From: Aminipila sp963524205 | GTDB taxonomy: Bacteria; Bacillota; Clostridia; Peptostreptococcales; Anaerovoracaceae | DNA: 64,000 bases | Reading direction: 5' to 3' | NCBI GenBank assembly: GCA_963524205.1 | Contig: CAURED010000010.1 | Location: 60,952-124,951, forward strand | Shown here: one piece after another, positions 55,187 through 64,000 of the stretch | Position numbering within the stretch: the stretch's first letter is position 1 | Layout of the letters: the number at the start of each line of letters is the position of its first letter | Notes under the pieces: model-generated | Database searches by the model: none | What the model was told of the DNA's origin: nothing | Seen by the model: only the letters and a program-made list of their open reading frames with translations | Made by a program: the position numbers and the translations under genes

Positions 55187-55431
55187 TGGAATTTACCTCC
55201 TTGTTCTATATGGGGTAAATCCAAGTCTAAAATCATGACAAATTAATAAATGCATGCAAAAACTGTAAATTTACCCTGTATTTGTATTCCATTAAAATTC
55301 TCCGCTCCGGACTCGGTCCAAGTTCCACAGTTGTTCACATCCTTTCATTTATCATGCTGATAATTATGTTATTTTTTGCTCATAACTAATAAATTATACT
55401 CCATTTTAGGGTATTATTGCAAGCATTTGCT
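55187..55431 (-). promoter_or_regulatory. Structured leader of mgtE, not an M-box
   Basis: Minus strand: a GGAC-CGA-GTCC hairpin (55309-55319), then GGGTAAAT (55269-55276) that can pair either with the adjacent TTTACAG-type palindrome or with ATTTACCC (55213-55220), close to the ribosome site. These are alternatives. No M-box (ykoK) consensus seen. An expression control is inferred. Confidence 0.4.
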
Positions 55432-56523
55432 TTACTTGTTATTTATTTTACTTATACAACTCAACATATTGTTTGCAAATTCAACGGTGCGCCCCTCAAT
55501 ACCTTCATTTTCCAATATAGTGTCTGGATTATTTGCAGTCTCCATCATTGCAAACCTGCCAGGAAGATAAAAAGTTTTATTCATATTAAGAGAACTTATT
55601 AATTGCTGTGCTACAATATCACTACCACTATATCCTGACACAATTATTCCAAACAGTGCTTTTTCATAAAACCTATGTGTTCTAAACAATGCAGTCAAAC
55701 GGTTTATAAAAGCAGCAATATTGGCACTGACTGCATCATTATAATTGGGGCAGACAATTACTAATGCATCTGCTTGTAAAATAGCCGGGTATACCTGTTC
55801 GGATATTATTCCGCCGTAAAAGCAAGTTCCTTTTTCTCCAAAATGCAGGCACTGGCTATATGGACATCCAATACAATCTACAACTGCACCATTACGTAAT
55901 GATATTTCTTTTATTTCACAGTTCATTAAATTATCCCTAATCTTATCCCATAAGATTAAACTATTTGAGGCATGTTTATTACCGGCATGAAGCATTAGGA
56001 TTTTAGGCGCATGTTTTTTATCATACTGAAATGACATAACCCTTTTCACCAATTCATGCCCAGATTCCATATAAGCACCTACATTATCGGTAGCTAAATT
56101 TTTGGCTACAATGTTAAAATTCTGTAATGATTTTGTACCTTCTACTAATGGTCTGCCAACAAACGTGCAACCTGCCATATTGGCACTTAATACAAGCTCT
56201 CTGGCAAAAGATTTAGTATATAACTCACTATTTCCATCAACAATTATTCCACCGACACTTCCTGCAAAACACAATCCTCTTGTTCTGATCTTCTTTAAGA
56301 TGCCATACCATTCAAGATTAATTCCTGATTCTCCAAGGGATACTGCAAAAATAATCCTTTTGTTAGTAAAATTATATTCCTCAAATTCTTCAACTGTGGT
56401 AATTGTCTCAAAAACATATTCTTCTAAGCTTTTAGATAATATAGCTTTCAGTCTTCCAGTTTTAATTTTTTCTCTGCAGTAAGGCTTAATTAATACTAAG
56501 TCATAAGTCTCTGTACACAACAC
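55432..56523 (-). CDS. Flavodoxin/NADPH-FMN-reductase-like protein with N-terminal extension
   Basis: 363 residues. About 1-175 is an unidentified domain; 175-363 is flavodoxin-like, with KILMLHAGNKHASNSLI in place of the usual FMN phosphate loop, CIGCPYSQC with a later Cys (C-x2-C-x4-C-x8-C, possible Fe-S or metal site as in iron-sulfur flavoproteins) and VIVCPNYNDAVSANIAAFINR. Role probably redox. Start is GTG at 56523 or TTG at 56520 after GGAGG. The gene follows the dehydrogenase-like gene across two repeat hairpins. Confidence 0.7.
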   Translation of the reverse strand: MLCTETYDLVLIKPYCREKIKTGRLKAILSKSLEEYVFETITTVEEFEEYNFTNKRIIFAVSLGESGINLEWYGILKKIRTRGLCFAGSVGGIIVDGNSELYTKSFARELVLSANMAGCTFVGRPLVEGTKSLQNFNIVAKNLATDNVGAYMESGHELVKRVMSFQYDKKHAPKILMLHAGNKHASNSLILWDKIRDNLMNCEIKEISLRNGAVVDCIGCPYSQCLHFGEKGTCFYGGIISEQVYPAILQADALVIVCPNYNDAVSANIAAFINRLTALFRTHRFYEKALFGIIVSGYSGSDIVAQQLISSLNMNKTFYLPGRFAMMETANNPDTILENEGIEGRTVEFANNMLSCISKINNK

Positions 56524-56536
56524 ACCCGCCTCCTTT

Positions 56537-56620
56537 AATGACCTATCCCAATTTATAAAATAAATTGATGGAAGGTCAGATGCTAAAAAATCAATTCCAT
56601 ATTTATAGATTTTTATCGTA
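56537..56620. repeat. Hairpin repeat, copy B
   Basis: TGACC/GGTCA outer and CAATTTAT/ATAAATTG inner arms, followed by AAAAATC and GATTTTT flanks as in copy A. It lies right before the flavoprotein ribosome site. Confidence 0.7.
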
Positions 56621-56621
56621 T

Positions 56622-56671
56622 AATGACCTATCCAATTTATGAAATAAATTGATGGATGGTCAGATGCTAAA
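56622..56671. repeat. Hairpin repeat, copy C
   Basis: Nearly the same as copy B (TGACC/GGTCA, AATTTAT/ATAAATT). The dehydrogenase-like gene's TAG stop lies inside it. Confidence 0.7.
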
Positions 56672-57632
56672 TAATATTCTTTAAGTGATCATAAGCATTT
56701 TTTATTCGTAAAAAAAGTTTCTCTGGTAAAAGTACATCTTCAAACTCAGTCCCATGCTCTGTCATTCTGTTTAACGCCCCTACATAAGCCCCTTCTTTGT
56801 CTTTTCCTATAAAGTTAGAACTATAATGCCATTCGCCTCGTAATGTTAACAATATAGAAATTAGGCCGGAAGATAGTGCTGGGGCAATATAGGGTTTAAA
56901 CCCAAAATTTCTGACTTTTAAATTTGAATCAATGGTTAATCTTGTCAGTTCTTCTGAAATTTCTTCATTATAATTTAATATGCTGTTGGCAATTACAAGT
57001 TCCTGTCCATGTGGGCCAAAAGCTCTGCCCTCTTTAAGATAACTTTCATATCTATTATCTTTTTTCGCATAGTATATTGCTCTGCTGTTCATAACACCCA
57101 AGCCAAATCCCTGTATCTGCTCAGCTAAAAGTTTACCTTCTGCTGCCAGATAAGCTGTCTTACATAAAGGATCTACCGGATCTGATACAACAGCAAATAG
57201 TCCCTTAAAGTTTTTATCTGCTGCAAACCTTGCATATTGATTCACAATCTTCTTATTACTATCGAATTGAGCCATTCTTACATCCTGCACTTTTCCATCT
57301 ACTGCTGGAACAGCCTTTGATGCACAAAATATAAAGATATCACAATCAAATAATTCTTCCATTGTAATAATTTTTACATCAGGAAACTTTATTGAATCAA
57401 ATGGAAATGCAATCTGATTCATTTCCATCTCATATCTCTGGGACATTTGAGGGCTTATATCACAAATCCCTATACTTTCGACAACGTCTCCGCCCATAAG
57501 TTTTAACCCTGTTAAAAGCATTCCTCCAACATCTCCTAATGCTAAAATATTAACTCTTTTCTTATTTTTTAATGGAAATGGTACATAACCCTTAAAGCTA
57601 GTTCGGTTATCTAAATCCGTTAATTTATACAC
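56667..57632 (-). CDS. Lactate/malate-dehydrogenase-like protein
   Basis: 321 residues. NAD-binding Rossmann start NILALGDVGGMLLTGLKL near 29-46, then ICDIS as the acidic strand end. Later GLGVMNSRAIYYAK aligns with the GTVLDSAR region and FGPHGQE with the catalytic His motif (GEHG in LDH). Substrate-loop Arg and usual length are partly kept, so the reaction is uncertain. GTG start with AGGAG nine bases upstream, 18 bases after the giant gene. Operon partner of the 1622-residue protein. Confidence 0.75.
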   Translation of the reverse strand: MYKLTDLDNRTSFKGYVPFPLKNKKRVNILALGDVGGMLLTGLKLMGGDVVESIGICDISPQMSQRYEMEMNQIAFPFDSIKFPDVKIITMEELFDCDIFIFCASKAVPAVDGKVQDVRMAQFDSNKKIVNQYARFAADKNFKGLFAVVSDPVDPLCKTAYLAAEGKLLAEQIQGFGLGVMNSRAIYYAKKDNRYESYLKEGRAFGPHGQELVIANSILNYNEEISEELTRLTIDSNLKVRNFGFKPYIAPALSSGLISILLTLRGEWHYSSNFIGKDKEGAYVGALNRMTEHGTEFEDVLLPEKLFLRIKNAYDHLKNII

Positions 57633-57650
57633 CTTTGCATACTCCTATAA

Positions 57651-60600
57651 TTAAATAATATTTTTTAACCGCATTAATTTTTCAATATCATTAGATACAT
57701 ATATAGATGGAGCCAAATTTTCATCATATCTGACACAATAACCCTTATCTGGACATCTTGGAGAATTAATTACTTCACCTAATCTGCTCAATGTAAGATT
57801 TTTCTCAAATGCCTTTTGAAATTCTTCCTCAAGTACCTCTAAAATCTTTTTAGTACTTTCTAAACAGGTTAATGAAAAATCAAAAACCGTCTTTTTATTT
57901 TCTTCAGCCAGAAAAGATGGTAATGCATACGGTAATATCAAATTAATGGAGGGCAGTAAATTTGCATTCAGAGAATATTCTCTCTCCACACTATCCCCTC
58001 CAATAAAAGGATATATGGCATCATCTACAAACCAGGTTTTAAGATTAGGAATGAAGTAAGCACTATCTACATTTCTTCCCTGAATAGCCATTAAATCCTT
58101 TCCTCTGCCAGAAAGTACACCTACAATTATTTTCTCTACCTTTACACCAGTTCGCTTAAAAATAGGATCCAATTCTTTTAATCTATGTCCTTTATGAAGC
58201 AAATCATCTACTAGCATAATAGGCCTGTTAAACGATTCTATCGTTCCAATCTGATTTTCTAAAGTCGTGTAGTTCGGATATTCTTTAATTTTAAAGCCTT
58301 TTATTTCAGCATCAAATATTTTTTCTGTATGAAGCGTCTTGGTTACAGTATTTGGAACTGCTTTTCCATCAAGTATCTTACCAAAAGGTACACACATATA
58401 CGGTCCTAAGTTTCGAATCTTAGTTGCTTCCCTAGGTACACCATTCACTTCTGTAATCATATCTACTAATTTATGATGCATAATAGCAGAATTAAATGAT
58501 AAAACAAGATTGCCTTTATATATCTTTGTCAAAGACTCTTGCATAATTTTATGAGCCTCTTTCAAAACTTGTAAAACTCTCTCGTTTTTATTAAAAGGAC
58601 TCTTTATTCTCATCTCCATATTTTCAAATAATATGATAGGGTATTTCATATCTACAAAGTAAATATTTGAATTGTACTGATTTTCCGCTATTCTAAAGAA
58701 ACCTTGACGCTGCAAAACATCCTCAAGTTTTTTATTGCTTATGCTTGATTTGCAAAATACTGGATTATAAACAGCATACGTAAACCCCTTGCGTAAACAA
58801 TTTGCAATAGTTTCTGTTAATAGTACCTGTTCTAACTCATCAATCATATTTTTATCGCTTATTATTACTGCTCCTAATACTACTATTTTGCCAGAGGAAT
58901 GTTCTCTTATATAAGACGCTATTCCTGAATTGTTAAATTCGCTGTATAGGTTCACCGTATCAAGTTCATGAAACAGAGCCATACCTAATACCCTGTTATT
59001 ATCACTTCTGTTCCTTATAACTATTGAATTTACCTTTTTATACTCTAAATAGTTAAGTAGACCATCCTTAATTTCTGAAATATCCCCCATTACCTCTTTA
59101 ACATCATAAAAAATCTCAGAATTGTTATTTTCTATTACGTCAAAACTTATAGAAGAAGATCTAATAATACTTTTGTATTGTGGTTCTCTTAAATATAAAC
59201 TGTTCTTATAAATGTAATTCTGTGCCACAGTGTCAATTAAATTAGAAATATCCCTGTTATTGTCTATATTCTCTCTAATTCTAGTAGAACTTATGTCTTC
59301 TAAATGTATAGGAAGTTTAAGTTCTATTACCTTTCCCTTTATCTGTTCATATTTGTAAATTAAATCCTCTGATTGAATATTTCCTTCCTCTACACTGGCT
59401 CTTTTAAAAACAATATGATTCATATGATGTATTGAATTCAGCTCTATCTCTTTCATGTAGGAAGATGCATTTACAATTACATCACTTCCTACTACCATAT
59501 ATAGTTCTTTATTAGCAAATATTTCTGTTAGTTGCTTTAAATCATTAGGATTAGCAATATTCACAGAAATGTTGTCTGGAAATAAATAAACGTCACTTTC
59601 ATCTGCTATAGACATACTTACAATTTGTTTTCGAATGATACGGGGCTGAGTCTTTTTGGACCATGAAAATTCATCTAAGGCCAAATAAACCTCAAATCCC
59701 AGCTTCTTAATTTCTTGCACAATTCCTTTGTGACTAAGAGAGAATGGATCAAATGTTCCTGGAAAAAAGGCAATTTTAGTGTTATCCTTAAAATCAAATC
59801 CTCCATACTGCATAACATAATCTGAAATAAAGCGGTATAAGTGATTTAAAGCTGCCGCATTATTATAAAATGCCAATTCATTTTCTTTTTTTTCTGCAAT
59901 AAGGGTTACTATCTTTTTATATGTTTTTTCAAAAACAATCCTTTTATCTTCAAGTAATAATTCATTATTTCCGAAAATACTCTGGCCAATAACAAGGAAT
60001 GCTTCCTGGCTTACTATTTCGTCATAATTAGCCAAACCTCTAATCAGCATGCCTAGCATTGAATCTCTGCGTCTTTCATAAGTCTCAATTGATTCTTCAA
60101 ACCTATTTTTATAAGATGGATACCTTCTAATCATCACAGCCAGGGTATCTAATGTTACAGAAGCAATTCTTCTGTTGGTACTATCCTCAAGTTTTTTTAA
60201 ATCATGTATCAGCTCATCAAGTTCTCTCGGGTGTAGATACATAGCCAATTCACCTAAATATTCTGGAATATACTTTGAAAATTGATATTCTCCAATTTCA
60301 AGTCCCTTCGTAAGCTCTATAATGATTTCATTTCTTTGGTCTAATGTTAAAAGTTTAATAACCTGTAGCAGTCCCTTTCCGGCACTGTGTCTTACAGTAA
60401 CCCTTTCGCTTACCTTGATTAAATTAGAGAAGTGAGTTGCAATATGAAGTTTCTCTTCATACCTGCCCATGCTTAATTTATCTAATAGAAACTCAATATT
60501 TACTGCTTTAATAACCCAAGGTGTTCCCACTTTCAAGTTTTCTAAATATAGGTCAGACTCTATTTGATTTTCATTATATAAAATCTGTCCATACCTGCTA

Positions 60601-62519
60601 TAATCTTGTGTGTATTCTCCTATAGCTGCTAATATTTTGTATTTTAAATAAACTATAGAAACTAAATCCTCGCTTACATTATCCATCATTTTAACCGCAT
60701 ACGGTTTAATCTTGCTCATTATACTTTTTTCACAAAATGTAGTAACAGCATATTTAGCAAATCTTAAGGCTCCTATTTTTATTTCTAAAGGTTCCCTTTT
60801 AGACAGTTCTGCACCAAAATTCATAAGTTTAACCACACTATTTTCACTACAGTTATCAAGAGGCACAACTAAAACAGCAGCAAGCAGTGTAAATGCAGTA
60901 CCATCATCAATACTAATATTTTCAAAATAAGAGAAGAACACGCTAAGGTATTTTTCCCGTTCTCCTTCAGTTCTGCATTTTTCCAATAAAGTAGCGATTA
61001 TAGATTTCAAACTATATCCAATCCAACGTTTATGTTGTTCTGTTACTTTATAATCTGGAAATACAATCTCCTTTAAAAATTGTTTCCAAAGATCTAATGC
61101 TGTAAGCTCTCTAGTATCAATATTTGCATCTACAGGAAGTTCTTTTCTAAATTCTTCATCATAATTTACTATGATGGCGGCCATAATACCAGCAGCCTGC
61201 CTTCTTATATCTCCTTCCCTGTTCATAAGCAATTCATACAAAAAATGCAAGGTAGATAGCTTTTGTTTTTGGGTCATATATGTGGAATATTCGCTGAATA
61301 TATTTAAATAAGCTCGTATATTTTTCCACTGTTTTTCACTTCTTGCTTTCTCTAAAAGATTTACAAATGAAGTTTCATTATTGAGTTTGCTCATTAATGT
61401 AATATTGTGTTCTATTGCAAGGAATTTCAATTTTTCTATAGTTTGCTGTGTATTTAAAAGAGGCGCCCCTGTTTGATCTACACTCAATACTGCATTCGAA
61501 TCCATTTCAACAGAAACCCCTAGACTTTTTATATATTTTTCAAAATCAATTAGTTTTGAATATACTCGAATATATCTCTGCTTCTTTGATTCATCAACAT
61601 TATCTAATTTATTTAGAATCACATCAAAAGAAGCCTTAAGTGAATAAAAATTCACGATTTCATTTCCCTTTTCATCTCTACTGCTCTTAACTCTAAAGTC
61701 TGCATAAATTAATACAAGGGATTCTACAGAAAGATTTTCCAACTCCAAATCCCATGTAGAATGATTTGCAGCAATATGACCAATTGTTGGCATGTTATTT
61801 TCTTTAAACAACTGATTAGAATAGTAGTAATGCAAATATGGTATTTTCTTAGCTTCACTAGGTTTACACCCATATTTGCCTAAATCATGTCCAGCCGCGG
61901 CTCCTGAAACAAGTGCTATATCGATTGGCACACTAAGTTGTTTAAGCTGTCTTGCTATATGCATTGCAACAAAATGTACTCCTGCTATATGCCCTCCTGT
62001 ATTAAAGGCTGTTAGTTCCTTAAAAATCAGCATAAATTCATAAATATAATTTTCCTTCCAGAACTTTATGAATTTATTATATTCATCTTTAATACTGCAC
62101 TCTTGTAATTCTTCATCATTGACAAATTCTATATTTTTTGCAGGATCAAATTTACTGTTTTGATTTTGCCAATTTATGAAAACACGAATTATTCGAAGAA
62201 GCACTGCCGCTCCAATGCTCTTTTTTATTTCTTGTCCAGTTGGAAACAATTCCTCTACTATGGTGTTTTTAACAAACTCAAGCCACCCCTCACTAGGTGT
62301 TAATTCTATAGTTTCAAGAGTAGACTTACTAACCTTAAGTATTTCTTTGCAGGTTATTTCTTCTAAAGACATTAAATACCCAATATTATCTAGCCAGTTA
62401 TGCTCCTCTAGCAAAATAACTATTTTCTTTTTTGACAACTCAATTTCTTTTAAAAAAGACTTATCTGTTAATGACAGTTCTAGTTGTTTATATATTGCTA
62501 TAATCGCTTTTTTGGGCAT
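57651..62519 (-). CDS. 1622-residue mosaic protein: HD, HEAT-like, NadD-like, GNAT-like, PRTase-like
   Basis: About 175-290: HD domain (HVAMHIAR near 182, GHDLGKYG near 210, HIAANHS near 248, YADFR near 272). About 420-900: helical HEAT-like repeats. About 916-1110: NadD/CTP-type nucleotidyltransferase, with FFPGTFDPFSLSHKG near 918-932 (HxGH changed to SxSH) and intact ISSTRIREN near 1076. About 1150-1290: GNAT-like strands, uncertain. About 1310-1530: phosphoribosyltransferase-like with IMLVDDLLHKGHR near 1434-1446 (PRPP loop). GAGGTG ribosome site. I know no characterised protein of this layout; a role in nucleotide or NAD metabolism is a guess. Confidence 0.78.
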   Translation of the reverse strand: MPKKAIIAIYKQLELSLTDKSFLKEIELSKKKIVILLEEHNWLDNIGYLMSLEEITCKEILKVSKSTLETIELTPSEGWLEFVKNTIVEELFPTGQEIKKSIGAAVLLRIIRVFINWQNQNSKFDPAKNIEFVNDEELQECSIKDEYNKFIKFWKENYIYEFMLIFKELTAFNTGGHIAGVHFVAMHIARQLKQLSVPIDIALVSGAAAGHDLGKYGCKPSEAKKIPYLHYYYSNQLFKENNMPTIGHIAANHSTWDLELENLSVESLVLIYADFRVKSSRDEKGNEIVNFYSLKASFDVILNKLDNVDESKKQRYIRVYSKLIDFEKYIKSLGVSVEMDSNAVLSVDQTGAPLLNTQQTIEKLKFLAIEHNITLMSKLNNETSFVNLLEKARSEKQWKNIRAYLNIFSEYSTYMTQKQKLSTLHFLYELLMNREGDIRRQAAGIMAAIIVNYDEEFRKELPVDANIDTRELTALDLWKQFLKEIVFPDYKVTEQHKRWIGYSLKSIIATLLEKCRTEGEREKYLSVFFSYFENISIDDGTAFTLLAAVLVVPLDNCSENSVVKLMNFGAELSKREPLEIKIGALRFAKYAVTTFCEKSIMSKIKPYAVKMMDNVSEDLVSIVYLKYKILAAIGEYTQDYSRYGQILYNENQIESDLYLENLKVGTPWVIKAVNIEFLLDKLSMGRYEEKLHIATHFSNLIKVSERVTVRHSAGKGLLQVIKLLTLDQRNEIIIELTKGLEIGEYQFSKYIPEYLGELAMYLHPRELDELIHDLKKLEDSTNRRIASVTLDTLAVMIRRYPSYKNRFEESIETYERRRDSMLGMLIRGLANYDEIVSQEAFLVIGQSIFGNNELLLEDKRIVFEKTYKKIVTLIAEKKENELAFYNNAAALNHLYRFISDYVMQYGGFDFKDNTKIAFFPGTFDPFSLSHKGIVQEIKKLGFEVYLALDEFSWSKKTQPRIIRKQIVSMSIADESDVYLFPDNISVNIANPNDLKQLTEIFANKELYMVVGSDVIVNASSYMKEIELNSIHHMNHIVFKRASVEEGNIQSEDLIYKYEQIKGKVIELKLPIHLEDISSTRIRENIDNNRDISNLIDTVAQNYIYKNSLYLREPQYKSIIRSSSISFDVIENNNSEIFYDVKEVMGDISEIKDGLLNYLEYKKVNSIVIRNRSDNNRVLGMALFHELDTVNLYSEFNNSGIASYIREHSSGKIVVLGAVIISDKNMIDELEQVLLTETIANCLRKGFTYAVYNPVFCKSSISNKKLEDVLQRQGFFRIAENQYNSNIYFVDMKYPIILFENMEMRIKSPFNKNERVLQVLKEAHKIMQESLTKIYKGNLVLSFNSAIMHHKLVDMITEVNGVPREATKIRNLGPYMCVPFGKILDGKAVPNTVTKTLHTEKIFDAEIKGFKIKEYPNYTTLENQIGTIESFNRPIMLVDDLLHKGHRLKELDPIFKRTGVKVEKIIVGVLSGRGKDLMAIQGRNVDSAYFIPNLKTWFVDDAIYPFIGGDSVEREYSLNANLLPSINLILPYALPSFLAEENKKTVFDFSLTCLESTKKILEVLEEEFQKAFEKNLTLSRLGEVINSPRCPDKGYCVRYDENLAPSIYVSNDIEKLMRLKNII

Positions 62520-62567
62520 AAGCTCACCTCTTCTACACTTGTACTTTAATTGTTTTTTACAAATAAT

Positions 62568-62576
62568 ATTATACCA
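62568..62576 (-). promoter_or_regulatory. Extended -10 promoter of the giant gene
   Basis: Minus strand TGG-TATAAT, an extended -10 box without a good -35 box. Confidence 0.45.
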
Positions 62577-62676
62577 TCATTTGACCAATTGTACTACTAT
62601 TGTCACATCTTTAAATATTGTGTTTTTTCAGAATATTGAAACTTTGTTTTTTGGGCATTTTTTAATGATAATTTCG

Positions 62677-62705
62677 TTGACTAGAAATTGCCGAAGTGCT
62701 ATATT
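62677..62705 (+). promoter_or_regulatory. Promoter of gdhA
   Basis: TTGACT (62677-62682), 17-base spacer, TATATT (62700-62705); the leader to the start codon is about 60 bases with no clear structure. Confidence 0.7.
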
Positions 62706-62765
62706 GAAACTAAGTTGAGTACTTGTTTTTAACAAGATTATTAATGTGAGAAGAGGAGAAAAAAG

Positions 62766-64000
62766 ATGTCAAATTATGTTGAAAGAGTTATCGCACAGTG
62801 CATTGAAAACAATCCTGGCGAAGTAGAGTTCCATCAGACCATTGAGGAAGTACTTTCTTCATTAAAGCCTGTTATGGAACAGCATCCTGAATACGAAGCT
62901 GCTGGTCTTCTTGAAAGATTAGTAGAACCTGAAAGAGGAATTACTTTCAGAGTAGTATGGACAGATGACGCTGGTAAAGTACATGTTAACAAAGGTTACA
63001 GATATCAGTTTAACAGTGCAATCGGACCTTACAAAGGTGGTTTAAGATTTGCACCAACCGTATATCCTGGAATCGTTAAATTCTTAGGTTTTGAACAGAT
63101 TTTCAAAAACAGTTTAACTGGTCTCCCTATCGGCGGTGGTAAAGGTGGTTCAGATTTTGATCCAAATGGAAAATCTGATGCTGAAGTCATGAGATTCTGT
63201 CAGGCATTTATGACTGAATTATATAGACATATCGGTGCTGAAACTGACGTTCCTGCTGGTGACCTTGGTGTTGGTGGCAGAGAAATTGGTTACATGTACG
63301 GTCAGTATAAGAGAATCGTAAATAGATCTGAAGGCGTTCTAACTGGTAAGGGATTATCTTATGGCGGATGCTTAGGAAGAACAGAAGCTACTGGTTTTGG
63401 TATCGTATGGTACGCTGAAGAAATGCTAAAAGCAAATGGTGAAGACTTAAAGGGTAAAACTGTTGCTATTTCAGGTTTTGGTAATGTTTCTTGGGGTACT
63501 GCTTGGAAGTTAAAGGATTTAGGCGCTAAATTAATCACGATCTCCGGTCCAGATGGATATATCCTTGACGAAGCTGGAATCAACACAGATGAAAAAATTG
63601 CTTTCCTTCTTGATTTAAGAGCATCTGGAAAGAATATCTGCGCACCTTATGCAGACAAGTTCCCAGGTTCAAAATTCTTCCCTGGTGAAAAACCTTGGGG
63701 TGTTAAAGCTGACTTATACATACCTTGTGCAACTCAGAACGAAATTCGTAAGGAAGATGCAGAAGCATTTGTTAAAAATCGTGTTAAATTCGTTTGTGAA
63801 GGATCAAACATGTCTTCAACTAATGAAGCTATTAAGATTATGCAGGATGGCGGAATCATTGTTGGACCTTCAAAAGCTGCAAATGCGGGTGGTGTTGCTA
63901 CATCTTGTATCGAGATGGGACAGAATGCTGGTCACACTGTATTTACAACTGAGCAGGTTTACGAACAGCTTCACAATATTATGGTTGGTATCCATAAAGC
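62766..64000 (+). CDS. gdhA: NADP-type glutamate dehydrogenase, 3' end outside window
   Basis: 411 codons visible, roughly 30 or more missing. It makes glutamate from 2-oxoglutarate and ammonia (or the reverse). Motifs: GPYKGGLRFAPTVYP with the KGGLRF substrate lysine region, LPIGGGKGGSDFDP with catalytic Lys, VPAGDLGVGGREIGYM, and the Rossmann start VAISGFGNVSWGTAW. Hexameric GdhA class of about 445 residues. GAGGAG ribosome site; codon use is unusually GGT/GTT/GAA-rich, as in highly expressed genes. Confidence 0.96.
   Translation, partial: MSNYVERVIAQCIENNPGEVEFHQTIEEVLSSLKPVMEQHPEYEAAGLLERLVEPERGITFRVVWTDDAGKVHVNKGYRYQFNSAIGPYKGGLRFAPTVYPGIVKFLGFEQIFKNSLTGLPIGGGKGGSDFDPNGKSDAEVMRFCQAFMTELYRHIGAETDVPAGDLGVGGREIGYMYGQYKRIVNRSEGVLTGKGLSYGGCLGRTEATGFGIVWYAEEMLKANGEDLKGKTVAISGFGNVSWGTAWKLKDLGAKLITISGPDGYILDEAGINTDEKIAFLLDLRASGKNICAPYADKFPGSKFFPGEKPWGVKADLYIPCATQNEIRKEDAEAFVKNRVKFVCEGSNMSSTNEAIKIMQDGGIIVGPSKAANAGGVATSCIEMGQNAGHTVFTTEQVYEQLHNIMVGIHK

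Noticed and set aside
55187..55431. M-box (ykoK) magnesium riboswitch before mgtE
   Set aside because: The conserved M-box core and its length are absent; only simple pairings are visible.
52861..56671. CRISPR array from the repeated hairpins
   Set aside because: Only three unevenly spaced copies, with no uniform spacers and no cas genes.

Overview
The window looks like chromosome of a low-GC, anaerobic, Gram-positive bacterium of the class Clostridia (order Eubacteriales or a close relative). Supporting this are the AT-rich sequence, strong AGGAGG-type ribosome sites, T-box leaders on ileS and on the trp operon, an SLH-domain surface protein together with csaB, a BMP-type nucleoside ABC importer, a YgiQ radical SAM protein, a YerC/YecD regulator and an ndoA-type MazF. 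I cannot name the genus. Almost all genes lie on the minus strand. The exceptions are an HD-domain gene with a 50-residue partner (5.8-6.6 kb), a helical protein gene (37.9 kb) and gdhA at the right edge. I saw no tRNA, rRNA, insertion sequence, prophage or CRISPR array.

Layout from left to right: a truncated ATP-grasp gene with a tiny overlapping ORF; an SLH/GH18 surface glycosidase; a run of small housekeeping or unknown genes (CPBP protease, deoxyinosine glycosylase, TPR-like protein, SanA-like protein, GNAT, HD protein, ABC exporter, YitT); an orphan DNA methyltransferase coupled to ygiQ; a four-gene nucleoside importer (13.4-18.3 kb); a CAP-domain secreted protein; NUDIX and EamA genes; rlmN; ileS behind a T-box; a methyl-accepting chemotaxis protein; recX, an MBL-fold protein, an Sfp-type PPTase and yerC; an S41 protease, recJ, an M23 peptidase and ftsXE (division-linked wall hydrolysis); a MinD/ParA-like ATPase; a complete trpEGDCFBA operon behind a Trp T-box; a PrcB-like protein; a split transketolase; a wall-polymer block (tagA-like, csaB, DUF5693-like); an orphan mazF; nnrD and mgtE; then a three-gene block of little-known proteins, and gdhA.

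Functional links: CsaB pyruvylates secondary wall polymer, which is the ligand of SLH domains, so the csaB block at 48-52 kb can anchor the SLH/GH18 protein at 0.7-2.4 kb. Tryptophan and isoleucine genes are controlled by uncharged tRNA through T-boxes whose specifier codons (TGG and ATC) can be read directly.

Points most worth following up: (1) a 1622-residue mosaic protein (HD domain, helical repeats, NadD-like nucleotidyltransferase, acyltransferase-like segment, phosphoribosyltransferase-like segment) in an operon with a lactate/malate-dehydrogenase-like protein and next to a Cys-rich flavoprotein; this is the best candidate for an undescribed system; (2) an in-frame TAA at codon 36 of trpE that also perfects a local palindrome; (3) a three-copy hairpin element whose arms differ by compensatory changes; (4) an mgtE leader with mutually exclusive pairings that does not match the M-box.
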